DNA of 64,000 nt from an uncultured Clostridia bacterium (GCA_934747765.1 CAKVGZ010000004.1:47627-111626); one strand, 5' to 3'; shown: positions 53,113 to 61,721, numbered from the stretch's first letter. The notes: generated by a model not told the origin, from the letters alone. Program-made: numbers and translations.

Positions 53113-54366
53113 ATGGAAAAAGAAATTTATAAATGTTCATTTTGTGATAAGCCTGAAGGTCCAAATCGCCAGTTGATTGGAAATCCTGAAGGGGATAGTT
53201 TTATCTGCGAAGAATGTATATCTCTTTGCAGAGATCTTTTGCATGGGAAACCAAAATTGTCGCAAGATAGAGAACTAAAACTTTTAACTCCGAAAGAAAT
53301 TAAAGAAAAATTGGATGAATACATTGTTGGTCAAGACGAAGCTAAACGTGCACTTTCTGTTGCTGTTTACAACCACTACAAACGCATAAACTATAACCTT
53401 GTTCATTCAAACGGAAAAAAAGATTCCGACGAAATCGAACTTGAAAAAAGTAACATTCTTATGGTGGGACCAACCGGCTCAGGCAAAACTTTGCTTGCAA
53501 AAACATTGGCAAAAATTTTGAATGTGCCATTTGCGTCTTGCGATGCAACCACTTTGACCGAAGCAGGTTACGTGGGAGATGACGTTGAAAATATCCTTCT
53601 TAAACTAATTCAAAACGCAAATTATGACATTTCTCAAGCGGAGCGTGGAATTATATATGTTGACGAAATCGACAAACTTGCAAAAAAGAGTCAAAATGTT
53701 TCAATAACGCGTGATGTGTCTGGCGAAGGAGTTCAGCAAGCGCTTTTGAAAATTGTTGAAAGCACTGTGGCGTCTGTTCCTCCTCAAGGTGGAAGAAAGC
53801 ATCCTCAGCAAGAAATGATACAAATTGACACAACAAACATTCTCTTCATTTGTGGGGGAGCATTTGTTGGATTGGACAAAATTGTTGAAGGAAGAATTAA
53901 CAGTTCCAGTTTGGGATTTAATGCAGACATAAAAACAAAAATTGAACGAGAAAAAACAAATGTCTTAAAACAAGTTCAGCCAGGAGATTTGGTCAAATTT
54001 GGACTGATTCCAGAATTGATTGGAAGGCTTCCAGTTTTCGTTTCACTTGATGAACTTGATGAAAATGCTTTTGTGAAAATTTTGACGGAACCAAAGAATG
54101 CTTTGGTCAAACAATACACAAAACTTTTCAACATGGATAACATTGAACTTGAGTTCACGGATGATGCTGTTCGTGCTGTTGCAAAAAAAGCAAAAGAATT
54201 AAAAACTGGTGCACGTGGTCTAAGAGCAATTGTTGAAGACTGCATGCAAGATGTTATGTTCGATTCTCCAAGCCAAAATATTGAAAAAATTGTGATAACC
54301 GAAAAAGTCATAAATGGTGAAGAAAAACCGGAAGTAATACACAAAGTTAAGCCTGAAGCTGTGTAA
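53113..54366 (+). CDS. clpX: ATP-dependent Clp protease ATPase subunit ClpX
   Basis: The AAA+ unfoldase partner of ClpP. The N-terminal zinc finger has [15 protein letters not shown] and [10 protein letters not shown]; Walker A GPTGSGKT and Walker [12 protein letters not shown] follow; [21 protein letters not shown] is the ClpX-specific segment. The start is ambiguous: ATG at 53113 fits the family and has TAATAT 7 nt upstream with a TTAAAA at 17 bp, suggesting a leaderless mRNA, while ATG at 53104 would add three residues; neither has a well-spaced ribosome-binding site. It is 44 nt after clpP and may also be co-transcribed. Confidence 0.95.
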   Translation: MEKEIYKCSFCDKPEGPNRQLIGNPEGDSFICEECISLCRDLLHGKPKLSQDRELKLLTPKEIKEKLDEYIVGQDEAKRALSVAVYNHYKRINYNLVHSNGKKDSDEIELEKSNILMVGPTGSGKTLLAKTLAKILNVPFASCDATTLTEAGYVGDDVENILLKLIQNANYDISQAERGIIYVDEIDKLAKKSQNVSITRDVSGEGVQQALLKIVESTVASVPPQGGRKHPQQEMIQIDTTNILFICGGAFVGLDKIVEGRINSSSLGFNADIKTKIEREKTNVLKQVQPGDLVKFGLIPELIGRLPVFVSLDELDENAFVKILTEPKNALVKQYTKLFNMDNIELEFTDDAVRAVAKKAKELKTGARGLRAIVEDCMQDVMFDSPSQNIEKIVITEKVINGEEKPEVIHKVKPEAV

Positions 54367-54367
54367 G

Positions 54368-54400
54368 AAAAAAGAAGCAATCTATTTGCTTCTTTTTTTA
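54368..54400. terminator. Bidirectional terminator between clpX and rplL
   Basis: AAAAAAGAAGCAA, short loop, TTGCTTCTTTTTTT; A and T runs serve the convergent genes. Confidence 0.85.
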
Positions 54401-54427
54401 CACACAAAATTTATACTCTTAAACTAA

Positions 54428-54799
54428 TTATTTTAATTCAACTGTTGCGCCAGCTTCTTTAAGTTTTGTTTCCATTTCTTTAGCTTCTGCTGTTGGAACA
54501 TTTTCTTTAAGAACTGATGGAGCATTGTCAACCAATGCTTTTGCTTCTGAAAGTCCAAGACCTGTTATTTCTCTAACAACCTTGATAACTGCAATTTTGT
54601 TTGCTCCAGCTTCTTTCAAAGCAACTGTGAATTCTGTTTTTTCTTCTGCTGCTGCAGCGCCTGCTGCAGGAGCGCCTGCAACTGCAATTGTAGCTGCTGC
54701 GCTAACGCCGAATTCTTCTTCTAATTTTTTAACTAAGTCGTTCAATTCAACAACTGTTAATGATTTAATGTCTTCGATAAATTTATTTAAATCTGCCAT
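54428..54799 (-). CDS. rplL: 50S ribosomal protein bL12 (L7/L12)
   Basis: The flexible stalk protein recruiting translation factors. [30 protein letters not shown] is the N-terminal dimer domain, an Ala-rich hinge follows ([14 protein letters not shown]), and the C-terminal domain has [27 protein letters not shown]. At 123 residues it is normal. AAGGAG precedes the ATG. It follows rplJ in the same transcript. Confidence 0.98.
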   Translation of the reverse strand: MADLNKFIEDIKSLTVVELNDLVKKLEEEFGVSAAATIAVAGAPAAGAAAAEEKTEFTVALKEAGANKIAVIKVVREITGLGLSEAKALVDNAPSVLKENVPTAEAKEMETKLKEAGATVELK

Positions 54800-54835
54800 T
54801 TTATTTTTCTCCTTAAAAATATTATTTTTCCCAAA

Positions 54836-55324
54836 CTATGCTTGTTTCTTTGCAATTTCATTAATTGCAACAGCCAAACTGCGCATAGGATTTTGGAAAA
54901 TGAACAAAAGTTTTCCAATAAGTTCTTCTCTTGATGGAATTTTAGCAAGAGTGTTTACTTCATCGGAAGAAATTAATTGACCGTTAAGTATTCCGCACTT
55001 AATTTCAAGTTTGTTTGTTTTTGATTTGAAATCTGCAACAGTTTTTGCAGCTGAAATTTCATCTTCATATCCGAAAGCAACTGCACTTGTTCCTTGCAAT
55101 TTGTCTTCCAAACCTGAAATTCCAAGTTCATTGAGTGCGCGGAGAACGAGTCTGTTTTTGTATACTTTATAGTCATTGTTGTTCTTTCTAAAAGCACTTC
55201 TCATTTCTGTGTCTTCTGCAACTGTAAGCCCGCGATAGTCAACAAAAACAACAAGTTTTGATTTAGAAAGTTTGTCTTTGATTTCGCTAACAACTTCTTT
55301 TTTAACTTCTAAATTAGCACTCAC
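54836..55324 (-). CDS. rplJ: 50S ribosomal protein uL10
   Basis: Anchors the L12 stalk. I choose the GTG at 55324 (162 residues): it has AAGGAG 7 nt upstream, and the protein then begins SANLEVKKEVVSEIKDKL, the normal uL10 start, while upstream in-frame sequence lies inside the L10 leader. LVVFVDYRGLTVAEDTEMRSAFRKN and NRLVLRALNELG match the family. The C-terminal helix ends ...AINEIAKKQA, binding L12. Its expression is controlled by the leader described next. Confidence 0.96.
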   Translation of the reverse strand: MSANLEVKKEVVSEIKDKLSKSKLVVFVDYRGLTVAEDTEMRSAFRKNNNDYKVYKNRLVLRALNELGISGLEDKLQGTSAVAFGYEDEISAAKTVADFKSKTNKLEIKCGILNGQLISSDEVNTLAKIPSREELIGKLLFIFQNPMRSLAVAINEIAKKQA

Positions 55325-55487
55325 TTTGTTTCTCCTTTTAATTAAATTTTGTGTGACAAAAAATAAAACCTCAAATGCCCGAACAAGCATAAGAGGTTTT
55401 GAACTTCTTATTTGCTTTGCCTCGGCAAGTACAATATGTTTATGGCCACGCCACTTGCTGTCTTCGGACAAGATTTATTTATTTGCG
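55325..55487 (-). promoter_or_regulatory. L10 leader (autoregulatory) with attenuator
   Basis: The transcript leader contains the hallmark L10-binding elements CCGAAGACAGC and GCCGAGG, as in the Rfam L10 leader of Firmicutes. Downstream, before the GTG, AAAACCTC (starting at 55400) and GAGGTTTT (ending at 55365), with an ATGC/GCAT continuation and an A/T-rich tail ATTTTTT, form an intrinsic attenuator. L10(L12)4 binding to the aptamer is established to repress the operon. Confidence 0.85.
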
Positions 55488-55493
55488 AGAATA

Positions 55494-55522
55494 TATATAT
55501 CACAACTGTGTTCTTTTGTCAA
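55494..55522 (-). promoter_or_regulatory. Promoter of rplJ-rplL
   Basis: Minus-strand TTGACA (55517-55522), 17-bp spacer, TATATA (55494-55499) with TGA extended -10. The transcript start near 55487 leads directly into the L10 leader. Confidence 0.8.
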
Positions 55523-55556
55523 CGATTTTGTGTAAAAATTTCAACTAATTAAAAGT

Positions 55557-55585
55557 TTGACAATTGCGTAAAAGTTGAGTAATAT
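55557..55585 (+). promoter_or_regulatory. Promoter of sepF-lspA-rluD
   Basis: TTGACA (55557-55562, perfect), 17-bp spacer, TAATAT (55580-55585). GGAG follows before the sepF ATG at 55602. Confidence 0.78.
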
Positions 55586-55601
55586 ATTTTTGGAGATACA
55601 A

Positions 55602-55955
55602 ATGGGAATTTTTGATAGATTTTTAAAAGCGATTGGCTTTGAAGAAAAAGATGAAACAGAAACTGTGACTGAAAAAGAAGTTCCAAAAAAGAAAGAAAAA
55701 AAACAGGAACTTCCTCTTGCAAAGTTTGACCTTAGAGAAAAAAGGTCTGATCCCAAAACATACTATCCTTCATCTCAGGAAGAAATAGAAGAAGTTGTTG
55801 GATTTTATGCTGGCGGAGAAAATGTTGATGTTGACCTTTCTAAATTTAGCGAGGATGATAAAGAACATATCATAGATTTTCTTTCAGGGGCAACTTGCGC
55901 AATTAAAGGAAATATAAAGAAAATAAGCGATTGCGTTTATGGAATGAGGCATTGA
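55602..55955 (+). CDS. sepF: Cell division protein SepF
   Basis: The FtsZ-tethering division protein of Gram-positive bacteria. From the ATG at 55602 (GGAG 6 nt upstream) it has 117 residues: a short amphipathic N-terminal helix MGIFDRFLKAIGF for membrane binding, a charged linker, then the SepF core with SSQEEIEEVVGFYAGGENVDVDLSKF, DKEHIIDFLSGATCAIKGNIKKI and a C-terminal VYGM strand. Shorter than B. subtilis SepF (152). The stop TGA overlaps the lspA ATG. Confidence 0.87.
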   Translation: MGIFDRFLKAIGFEEKDETETVTEKEVPKKKEKKQELPLAKFDLREKRSDPKTYYPSSQEEIEEVVGFYAGGENVDVDLSKFSEDDKEHIIDFLSGATCAIKGNIKKISDCVYGMRH

Positions 55956-56446
55956 TGAAAAAGTTTGACAATAAAAAAATTACGTTAATCTTAACTTGCC
56001 TTTGTGTGGCGCTTGCTTCAATAATTATAGACTTGATTGTTAAACACTACATTGTTGGCATAGATAAACAAGCCATTCCAGGTTTTTTTAAGTTTGAATA
56101 TGCTCAAAACACGGGTGCTGCTTGGAGCATGTTTTCAGGAAGCACGATAGCACTGGCAATTGTTTCAGTTGTTGCAATGATTTTGCTTTCAGTTTATGCC
56201 GTGTTTGCCAAGACAAACAGCTTTTTGTTTTATGTTTCACTTGGACTGATCATCGGCGGGGCTGGAGGGAATTTGTTCGACCGAATTGTGTTTGGCTATG
56301 TGAGAGATTTCATAAAACTGGAATTTGTTAATTTCCCAATCTTTAACATTGCAGACAGCTTTTTGACGATTGGAATAATTCTTCTTTGCGTTTATTATAT
56401 TGTCGATTTGATTATTTCAATAAAAAAGGAAAAGAAAGAAAAATAA
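55955..56446 (+). CDS. lspA: Lipoprotein signal peptidase
   Basis: An aspartyl signal peptidase II that removes lipoprotein signals, needed by the several lipoproteins in this window. Four membrane helices in 163 residues; the catalytic Asp pair is in GGAGGNLFDRI and FNIADSFLTIG; EYAQNTGAAWSMF is the conserved N-terminal block. The ATG overlaps the sepF stop as TGATG, and the TAA overlaps the rluD start as TAATG, so the three genes are translationally coupled. Confidence 0.96.
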   Translation: MKKFDNKKITLILTCLCVALASIIIDLIVKHYIVGIDKQAIPGFFKFEYAQNTGAAWSMFSGSTIALAIVSVVAMILLSVYAVFAKTNSFLFYVSLGLIIGGAGGNLFDRIVFGYVRDFIKLEFVNFPIFNIADSFLTIGIILLCVYYIVDLIISIKKEKKEK

Positions 56447-57372
56447 TGGAATTTGAAGTTATGGAAAATGATTTAGGAAAAAGATTGGATGTTTTTCTTC
56501 AAGAAAAATTTCCAAATTTTTCACGTTCCCATATCCAAAATTCCATCAAAAAAGAAGACAGTTACATTCTAAGAAATTGTAAGAAATTGATTAAGGCTGG
56601 CGAAACTATAAAAAAAGGCGACCAAATTTTTTCTGTTGTGAATCCGCCAAAAGAAGTTGAAATAAGGCCTGAGAAAGTCGATTTTGAAATTGTGTATCAG
56701 GACGAAGACTTGGCAGTTATAAACAAACCTCAAGGGGTTGTTGTTCATCCATGTTCATCATGCCCTGGAGGAACTCTCGTTAATGGGCTTGTGTTGCAGT
56801 TGGATGACCTCAGTGGCATCAATGGGGAACTTAGACCTGGAATTGTTCACAGAATTGATAAAAACACTTGTGGGCTTTTGCTCATTGCAAAAAATGATTT
56901 TGCTCATGTTGAACTTTCCAAACAAATTGCCGAAAAAACCTGTTCGCGAAAATATTTGGGGCTCATTGAAGGCACTTTTAGAGAACAAGAGGGCACTGTT
57001 GAAACTTTGATTGGGCGCGACCCTAAAGATAGAAAAAAAATGAAAGCATTTCCGCTTTCTGATTGCTCAAAAAACTTGAAAAGAGCTGTAACAGTCTATC
57101 GCACTGTTGAATATTTTAAGGATTTTTCATTAATTGAGTTTTCACTTAGAACTGGAAGAACACATCAAATTCGTGTTCATGCAAAATATCTTAACCATCC
57201 AATTGTTGGCGATGAAGTGTATGGTGGGGCAAAAAAGTTTGGACTTTGTGGGCAGTTCTTGTGTGCATACAAAATCAAATTTGTTCATCCACGAACAAAG
57301 CAAGAAATGGAATTTGAAATAGAGTTGCCAGAAAAGTTTTCGAAAATTTTGGAAAATTTAAGAAAAAAATAG
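56446..57372 (+). CDS. rluD: Ribosomal large subunit pseudouridine synthase, RluD family
   Basis: Converts uridines of 23S rRNA to pseudouridine. From the ATG at 56446 (308 residues) the N-terminal S4-like domain reads FEVMENDLGKRLDVFLQEKFPNFSRSHIQ; the catalytic core has VVHPCSSCPGGTLVNGL and the catalytic Asp in HRIDKNTCGLLL; RTGRTHQIRVHAKYLNHPIVGDEVYG is the final family block. S4-containing RluA-type enzymes in Clostridia (YlyB) fit this length. The exact target site (RluD versus RluC type) is not fixed by sequence. Confidence 0.9.
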   Translation: MEFEVMENDLGKRLDVFLQEKFPNFSRSHIQNSIKKEDSYILRNCKKLIKAGETIKKGDQIFSVVNPPKEVEIRPEKVDFEIVYQDEDLAVINKPQGVVVHPCSSCPGGTLVNGLVLQLDDLSGINGELRPGIVHRIDKNTCGLLLIAKNDFAHVELSKQIAEKTCSRKYLGLIEGTFREQEGTVETLIGRDPKDRKKMKAFPLSDCSKNLKRAVTVYRTVEYFKDFSLIEFSLRTGRTHQIRVHAKYLNHPIVGDEVYGGAKKFGLCGQFLCAYKIKFVHPRTKQEMEFEIELPEKFSKILENLRKK

Positions 57373-57412
57373 AATATTTTGTCGCATAAACATATTTTTT
57401 CCCAAATTGATA

Positions 57413-57441
57413 TTGACAAACACAAATTATTAGAATAGTAT
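57413..57441 (+). promoter_or_regulatory. Promoter of the WG-repeat mini-protein gene
   Basis: TTGACA (57413-57418, perfect), 17-bp spacer, TAGTAT (57436-57441). Confidence 0.7.
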
Positions 57442-57462
57442 AAAATTACTGAGGAGAAAAAT

Positions 57463-57651
57463 ATGAAAAAATACACAAATTCATTTTCAGCTTTTTGTGA
57501 AAATAGAAAAGGGGTTTTGTGCTACGGAATAAAGAATATGTATGGTCAAGTTGTTATCCCGGCTGAATACGAAGATAAAATAAGTGCAGTGGAAGCTCTT
57601 GAAGCATGGAAAAAAGAACAAGACAGAAATTACAATGAAAATCAAAAATAA
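57463..57651 (+). CDS. Short protein with a WG-repeat-like motif
   Basis: A 62-residue protein with GAGGAG before the ATG, its own promoter and a terminator. The segment KGVLCYGIKNMYGQVVIPAEYEDKI looks like one WG repeat (G-x-x-G-Y-I...G-x-V-V-I-P...Y), a beta-hairpin repeat normally found in tandem arrays. Here it is single, with a charged tail. The function is unknown. It is either a stand-alone mini-protein or the remnant of a longer one. Confidence 0.65.
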   Translation: MKKYTNSFSAFCENRKGVLCYGIKNMYGQVVIPAEYEDKISAVEALEAWKKEQDRNYNENQK

Positions 57652-57655
57652 TTTG

Positions 57656-57686
57656 AAAGGATTTATTGCAAAATAAATCCTTTTAT
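57656..57686 (+). terminator. Terminator after the WG-like gene
   Basis: AAAGGATTTAT (57656-57666) with ATAAATCCTTTT (57673-57684) and T-rich tail. Confidence 0.8.
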
Positions 57687-57725
57687 TATATAATTAATTG
57701 TTTTTAAAACAAATGTGGAGAATTG

Positions 57726-58493
57726 ATGGAAGAAATTGCTTTGCAAACAGATATCGAAGAATTTGAGAATTATAGGGTTAGGCTCGACAATTTTGAGGGT
57801 CCACTCGATTTGTTGTTGCATCTTATCAAAGACGCAAAAATGGACATTGCAGACGTAAAACTCTCTGAAATAACAGAACAATATCTTGAATATTTGGACG
57901 ACCTTGATTCTCTTGATATGGAAAAAGCAAGTGAGTTCATTGAAATGGCGGCAACGTTGCTTGAAATAAAAAGCAAAAAACTTCTTCCAAGGCTTGATGA
58001 AGCCCTTCCTGAAGACGAGGAAGACCCTGAACAAAAATTGTTAAGACAAATTGAAGAATATAAAATCTTCAAAGAAGCAAGTGAAAAACTTAAAGTTTTG
58101 GAAAATGTTGACAGAATTTACAAAGAGCCTGAACCAAGTGCAAACAAGTATAAAATTGTGCTTAAAGACATGGTGCTTGAAAATTTGCTTGACGCATTCA
58201 CGCATTTCATGCACAAAACTCAAGTTGAAACAAAAGCAGTTGAACCAAAAAACATTGTTCGTGACAGATTCACAATTGCCGAAAAAATTTCCGCAATCAA
58301 AGATGCAGTTATGATAAAAGATAAAGTTAAATTCAGCGAACTTTTAGACAAAGACATAACACGAAGTGAAATCATCAATGTGTTTTTGGCGATTTTAGAA
58401 TTGTTGAAACTCCAAACAATTTCAATCTCTCAAAATGAACTTTTTGAAGATATTGAAATAACAAAATATGCCCCAAAAGAGGTCAAAGAATAA
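57726..58493 (+). CDS. scpA: Segregation and condensation protein A
   Basis: The kleisin of the SMC-ScpAB condensin loaded at parS by ParB. From the ATG at 57726 (GGAG 5 nt upstream) it has 255 residues. The N-terminal block is FEGPLDLLLHLIKDAKMDI; SEFIEMAATLLEIKSKKLLP follows; the C-terminal winged-helix block is VNVFLAILELLKLQTISISQ-like (INVFLAILELLKLQ). scpB follows 9 nt later. ParB-parS at 30 kb and ScpAB here complete the segregation system; smc is not in the window. Confidence 0.96.
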   Translation: MEEIALQTDIEEFENYRVRLDNFEGPLDLLLHLIKDAKMDIADVKLSEITEQYLEYLDDLDSLDMEKASEFIEMAATLLEIKSKKLLPRLDEALPEDEEDPEQKLLRQIEEYKIFKEASEKLKVLENVDRIYKEPEPSANKYKIVLKDMVLENLLDAFTHFMHKTQVETKAVEPKNIVRDRFTIAEKISAIKDAVMIKDKVKFSELLDKDITRSEIINVFLAILELLKLQTISISQNELFEDIEITKYAPKEVKE

Positions 58494-58502
58494 AGGTAGA
58501 AT

Positions 58503-59261
58503 ATGAGTGATTTATTTATTGAAAACGATTTAGAAGATGTTATATATGGAATCTTGTTTGTGTCGGGTGACGGGGTCGACATGAATTATATTGCTGAAAA
58601 ATTAGAAATGGACTTTAAAAAAGTTAAAACAGCGGTTGACAATTTAGAAAAACGTTTGTCTGGCAAAAGTGGAGTTCACTTAATTCGCTACAACAAAAAA
58701 ATTCAACTAAGTTCAAATCCTGAATATGCTGAATACATTTCGACCGTTCTAAATCCAATTCGTGAACGTGCGTTAACTCGTGCAACACTAGAAACGCTTG
58801 CAATCATTGCCTACAAACAACCAATCACAAGGCTTGAAATTGAAGAAGTTCGTGGAGTAAACAGCGATTACACTGTTCAAACATTGTTGGACCACAACTT
58901 AATTGAAGTTGTTGGAAGGAAAGATGCTGTTGGAAAACCTCTTTTGTTTGGAACAACAGATGAATTTCTGAAACGATTTGGGCTCAAAGACATTTTGGAT
59001 CTTCCAGACAATGAGGCGCTTATGGAACGCATCAAAACAATATATAATGACACAGACACAAGCTCGCAATTGTTTAATAACTATGAAATTAAGGAAGTTG
59101 AAGAGAAATTTGAAAAACGTGCTGAGCGAGAAGAATTATCTCTTGATGACATAGATTCAAAAATTAAAAAGGCACTTGAAAATGTTAATGGAATAAAAAT
59201 TCCAGACAAAGAAGAAATTCCTGAATTTTTGAAAGGCGAGGATGTTGAAGTTGTTGGATAA
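58503..59261 (+). CDS. scpB: Segregation and condensation protein B
   Basis: The winged-helix partner of ScpA. LEDVIYGILFVSGDGVDMNYIAEKL, RALTRATLETLAIIAYKQPITRLEIEEVRGVNSDYTVQTLLDHNLIEVVGRKDAVGKPLL is the typical core. At 252 residues it is longer than B. subtilis ScpB (197) through a charged C-terminal part (FEKRAEREELSLDDIDSKI). A weak AGGT site lies before the ATG; coupling to scpA is likely. It ends at a bidirectional terminator. Confidence 0.96.
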   Translation: MSDLFIENDLEDVIYGILFVSGDGVDMNYIAEKLEMDFKKVKTAVDNLEKRLSGKSGVHLIRYNKKIQLSSNPEYAEYISTVLNPIRERALTRATLETLAIIAYKQPITRLEIEEVRGVNSDYTVQTLLDHNLIEVVGRKDAVGKPLLFGTTDEFLKRFGLKDILDLPDNEALMERIKTIYNDTDTSSQLFNNYEIKEVEEKFEKRAEREELSLDDIDSKIKKALENVNGIKIPDKEEIPEFLKGEDVEVVG

Positions 59262-59263
59262 TA

Positions 59264-59294
59264 AAAAACCTTTTGGATATCAAAAGGTTTTTTT
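59264..59294. terminator. Bidirectional terminator between scpB and degV
   Basis: AAAAAACCTTTTG, 5-nt loop, CAAAAGGTTTTTT; serves the convergent genes. Confidence 0.88.
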
Positions 59295-59298
59295 AAAA

Positions 59299-60177
59299 TT
59301 AAGTTCTGTTTGTTTTTGAAAGATATATCAATCCGCAAAGCGATGGGCCAGTGTGTGAGCCAACAACAGGTCCAACAGGGCCAATTATAACATTTGTTAT
59401 TCCAAGTTTTTCTTCAATCATTTTTTTAACTTCTTCGGCATTTGTGAAATCTCCTGAATATGGAATGAAGATTGGAATTGGAGAGTTTGGGTCATAACAT
59501 TTTAAGAAATTGTCAAAAATGCACTTTATTGCTTTTTTCGAGCCCATAACTTTTCCAATAACTTGGAGTTTGCCTTCTGGGTCAAAATGCAAAATTGGAC
59601 GAAGCTGCATAACTTTTGCCATAACCGCTTGTGCACCGCTGATTCTTCCACCACGCTTCAAAGTTTCAAGGTCGCTTAAGAAAAATTCAACTATAAGTTT
59701 TTTTGTTGCCTCTTCCAAAACCTTCATAGCTTCTTCGGCTGTTTTGCCTTGATTTCGCAAAAGAGTTGCATAGCAAAGGATTGCATTTTGCGCTTGAGTT
59801 GCGCAAAGACTGTCTAGCACATAAATTTTATATTTTGATGTTTGATTGATTTCGTCGGCAACGTCTTTGGTTATTCCACAAGTTCCACTAAGCCCGGAAG
59901 AAAGTGAGATGTGTAAGATGTCTTTTTTGTTCTTTTCAAGTATGTCCAAAAAATATTCTTTAACTTGATATGGATTTAGGCCTGTTGTTGAAAACATTTT
60001 GCCTTTTTTCATTTCATCATAAAAATATTTATATTCTTCAATTGTGTCAAAATTATCTTCGTAAATTTCTCCATCGGAGATATAGCACATCTTTATAAAG
60101 TTGATTCTATTCTTTTTTAAAGTTGATTTGAGTTCGTCACAGCAGGTGTCAGTTGATAAACAAAAGTTCTCTTCCAT
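59299..60177 (-). CDS. DegV family fatty-acid-binding protein 1
   Basis: A 292-residue DegV/EDD-fold protein. DegV proteins bind a single fatty acid and in some species feed the FakA fatty-acid kinase. The binding-site motifs are visible: the N-terminal STDTCCDEL, GLSGTCGITKDVADEI (Thr/Ser of the fatty-acid carboxylate site), DLETLKRGGRISGAQAVMAKVMQLRPI, and the C-terminal GPVVGSHTGPSLCGLIYL. AAGGA precedes the ATG. A divergent paralogue lies 1.5 kb away at 61.7 kb. Confidence 0.92.
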   Translation of the reverse strand: MEENFCLSTDTCCDELKSTLKKNRINFIKMCYISDGEIYEDNFDTIEEYKYFYDEMKKGKMFSTTGLNPYQVKEYFLDILEKNKKDILHISLSSGLSGTCGITKDVADEINQTSKYKIYVLDSLCATQAQNAILCYATLLRNQGKTAEEAMKVLEEATKKLIVEFFLSDLETLKRGGRISGAQAVMAKVMQLRPILHFDPEGKLQVIGKVMGSKKAIKCIFDNFLKCYDPNSPIPIFIPYSGDFTNAEEVKKMIEEKLGITNVIIGPVGPVVGSHTGPSLCGLIYLSKTNRT

Positions 60178-60296
60178 ATTTTTCCTTTTACTGAAAGTTA
60201 ATATATCACATTTTTATTAAAAATTACAAGTATATTTGAAAAGTTTGTATTAAAAAATTTTTTTAGTTAATAATCCAAAAGATATTAGGAGGATTT

Positions 60297-60884
60297 ATGG
60301 TTGATTTTGAAAAATCGCAAACGAAGAAAAATTTGGCTCGCGCTTTTGCAGGAGAATGTCAAGACGGAGCAAGATATCAATTTTTGGCACAACAAGCAAA
60401 GGCAGATAATTTAAATTATATGATGGGACTTCTGAAAACTTTGGCAAAAAATGAAATGAGCCACGCAAAAGTTTTTTATGATTTTCTTTTGAAATATGGA
60501 AATGGAAATAAAAACATCGACATAGAAGCTGGATATCCATATTCAACTTACGAACTTGACCCAGGTCTGAAACTGGCTTCTGTGGCGGAAGAATCACAGT
60601 TTGAAACAGTCTATCCAGCTTTTGCAAGAGAAGCACGGGACGAAGGTTATGACGATGTTGCTGACCAATTTTTGAGAATTGCAACTGTTGAAGATTGTCA
60701 CAGCAAACAGTTGGCTGAACTTTATAACAAGTTGAAAAATAATAAACTATATAAAGAGCAAAGCGCCATGAAGTGGAAATGCTCAAAATGTGGATATGAA
60801 GAAACTAAAAAACAACCAGATAAAACTTGTCCTTTGTGTCATTATGACATAGGATATATGAAAATTAACTTGCAAGACGAATAA
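60297..60884 (+). CDS. rbr: Rubrerythrin
   Basis: A di-iron and rubredoxin protein reducing peroxide in anaerobes. The ferritin-like part has FAGECQDGARYQFLAQQA, NEMSHAKVF (di-iron ligand EMSH) and EEDCHSKQL-like TVEDCHSKQLAELY; the C-terminal rubredoxin-like domain has WKCSKCGYEE and CPLCHYD (two CxxC pairs for the Fe(Cys)4 site). At 195 residues it is of normal length. AGGAGG precedes the ATG; a weak promoter TTGTAT-17-TAATAA lies at 60245-60273. A terminator follows. It supports an anaerobic lifestyle. Confidence 0.96.
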   Translation: MVDFEKSQTKKNLARAFAGECQDGARYQFLAQQAKADNLNYMMGLLKTLAKNEMSHAKVFYDFLLKYGNGNKNIDIEAGYPYSTYELDPGLKLASVAEESQFETVYPAFAREARDEGYDDVADQFLRIATVEDCHSKQLAELYNKLKNNKLYKEQSAMKWKCSKCGYEETKKQPDKTCPLCHYDIGYMKINLQDE

Positions 60885-60913
60885 AATGGCTTTTTTGCCA
60901 TTTTTATTTTTGC
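60883..60913 (+). terminator. Terminator after the rubrerythrin gene
   Basis: AAAATGGC, 6-nt loop, GCCATTTTT and T-rich tail, overlapping the stop codon. Confidence 0.82.
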
Positions 60914-60983
60914 TTGCATTTTGTTTGTAAAAATATCAAAATTGGGTTAATATTTCTATATACAAAATAAGGGAGAAAATTCC

Positions 60984-61670
60984 ATGGGAAAATTTGAAAT
61001 TATCAAAACCGATAACACAAAAAATTATGTTGCATTCTCAAAACAAACATTCAAAAACTTGATAAAACTTGATTATGAGATGCCCATGTACGAATTTATT
61101 GGAGAAAAAAGATATTCCAGCGAAGAAATATTTTTTGACACTCCAAACAATCTTTTAGAAAGCGCGGGGATAATTCTCAGCAAAGTCATTGAAGACGGAA
61201 AAGCATATTTCAAAATTGAACGTGAAGAATATTCGTTTGAACGAAAACTTTCTTCTGGGCGAAAAGCGTTCATTCAACCTGCTGGAATTCATGACACAAT
61301 TGTTGACCACACAATGTTTTTGACAGACGGCATATCAAGCATGTTTTCAACAAAATTCAATATCGACTTTCAAAACGTTTTCAAAATGGCAGTGCCAAAA
61401 CTTGAACTTCGCTCTAAAATAGAAGTGTTCAAAATTTTAAGCGGAATTGGATTCAAAGGTGAAATGACGTTTGAAGAAATTAAAATTGTTAACAACTTCA
61501 CAAAACGAAAAACCGATTTGAACATGGTTTCAATCGAACAAAAATCTTCAAGCGTATTAACAAAAGAGTTCCAGGAATTTGCGACAAAATTGGAAAAATA
61601 TTGCAAAGAGTTAACTCCAACCGACGAATCTAAATATCAAATTGCAAGCAAAATGACAAAATTAAAATAA
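60984..61670 (+). CDS. Putative CYTH-like triphosphate-tunnel protein
   Basis: A 228-residue soluble protein with GGGAG before the ATG. The middle shows a CYTH-like series of strands: YEFIGEKRYSSEEIFFDTPNNLLESAGIILSKVIEDGKAYFKIEREE corresponds to the Y-F-D-T-P...L-x-R pattern of the VTC/CYTH superfamily, whose members act on triphosphates. Charged residues at alternating strand positions (EKRY, KIERE) are consistent, but the diagnostic ExExK motif is not clear, so the call is provisional. It is 51 nt before the second degV, which has its own promoter. Confidence 0.45.
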   Translation: MGKFEIIKTDNTKNYVAFSKQTFKNLIKLDYEMPMYEFIGEKRYSSEEIFFDTPNNLLESAGIILSKVIEDGKAYFKIEREEYSFERKLSSGRKAFIQPAGIHDTIVDHTMFLTDGISSMFSTKFNIDFQNVFKMAVPKLELRSKIEVFKILSGIGFKGEMTFEEIKIVNNFTKRKTDLNMVSIEQKSSSVLTKEFQEFATKLEKYCKELTPTDESKYQIASKMTKLK

Positions 61671-61674
61671 ATTA

Positions 61675-61703
61675 TTGTAAATTTTGAAAATATGTCATAT
61701 AAT
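61675..61703 (+). promoter_or_regulatory. Promoter of the second degV
   Basis: TTGTAA (61675-61680), 17-bp spacer, TATAAT (61698-61703); GGTGG follows before the ATG at 61722. Confidence 0.75.
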
Positions 61704-61721
61704 ACTCACAAAGGTGGAAAA

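Noticed and set aside
55315..55330. A half CIRCE site TTAGCACTC near the rplJ start
   Set aside because: The second half GAGTGCTAA is not present 9 bp away, so no HrcA operator is called.
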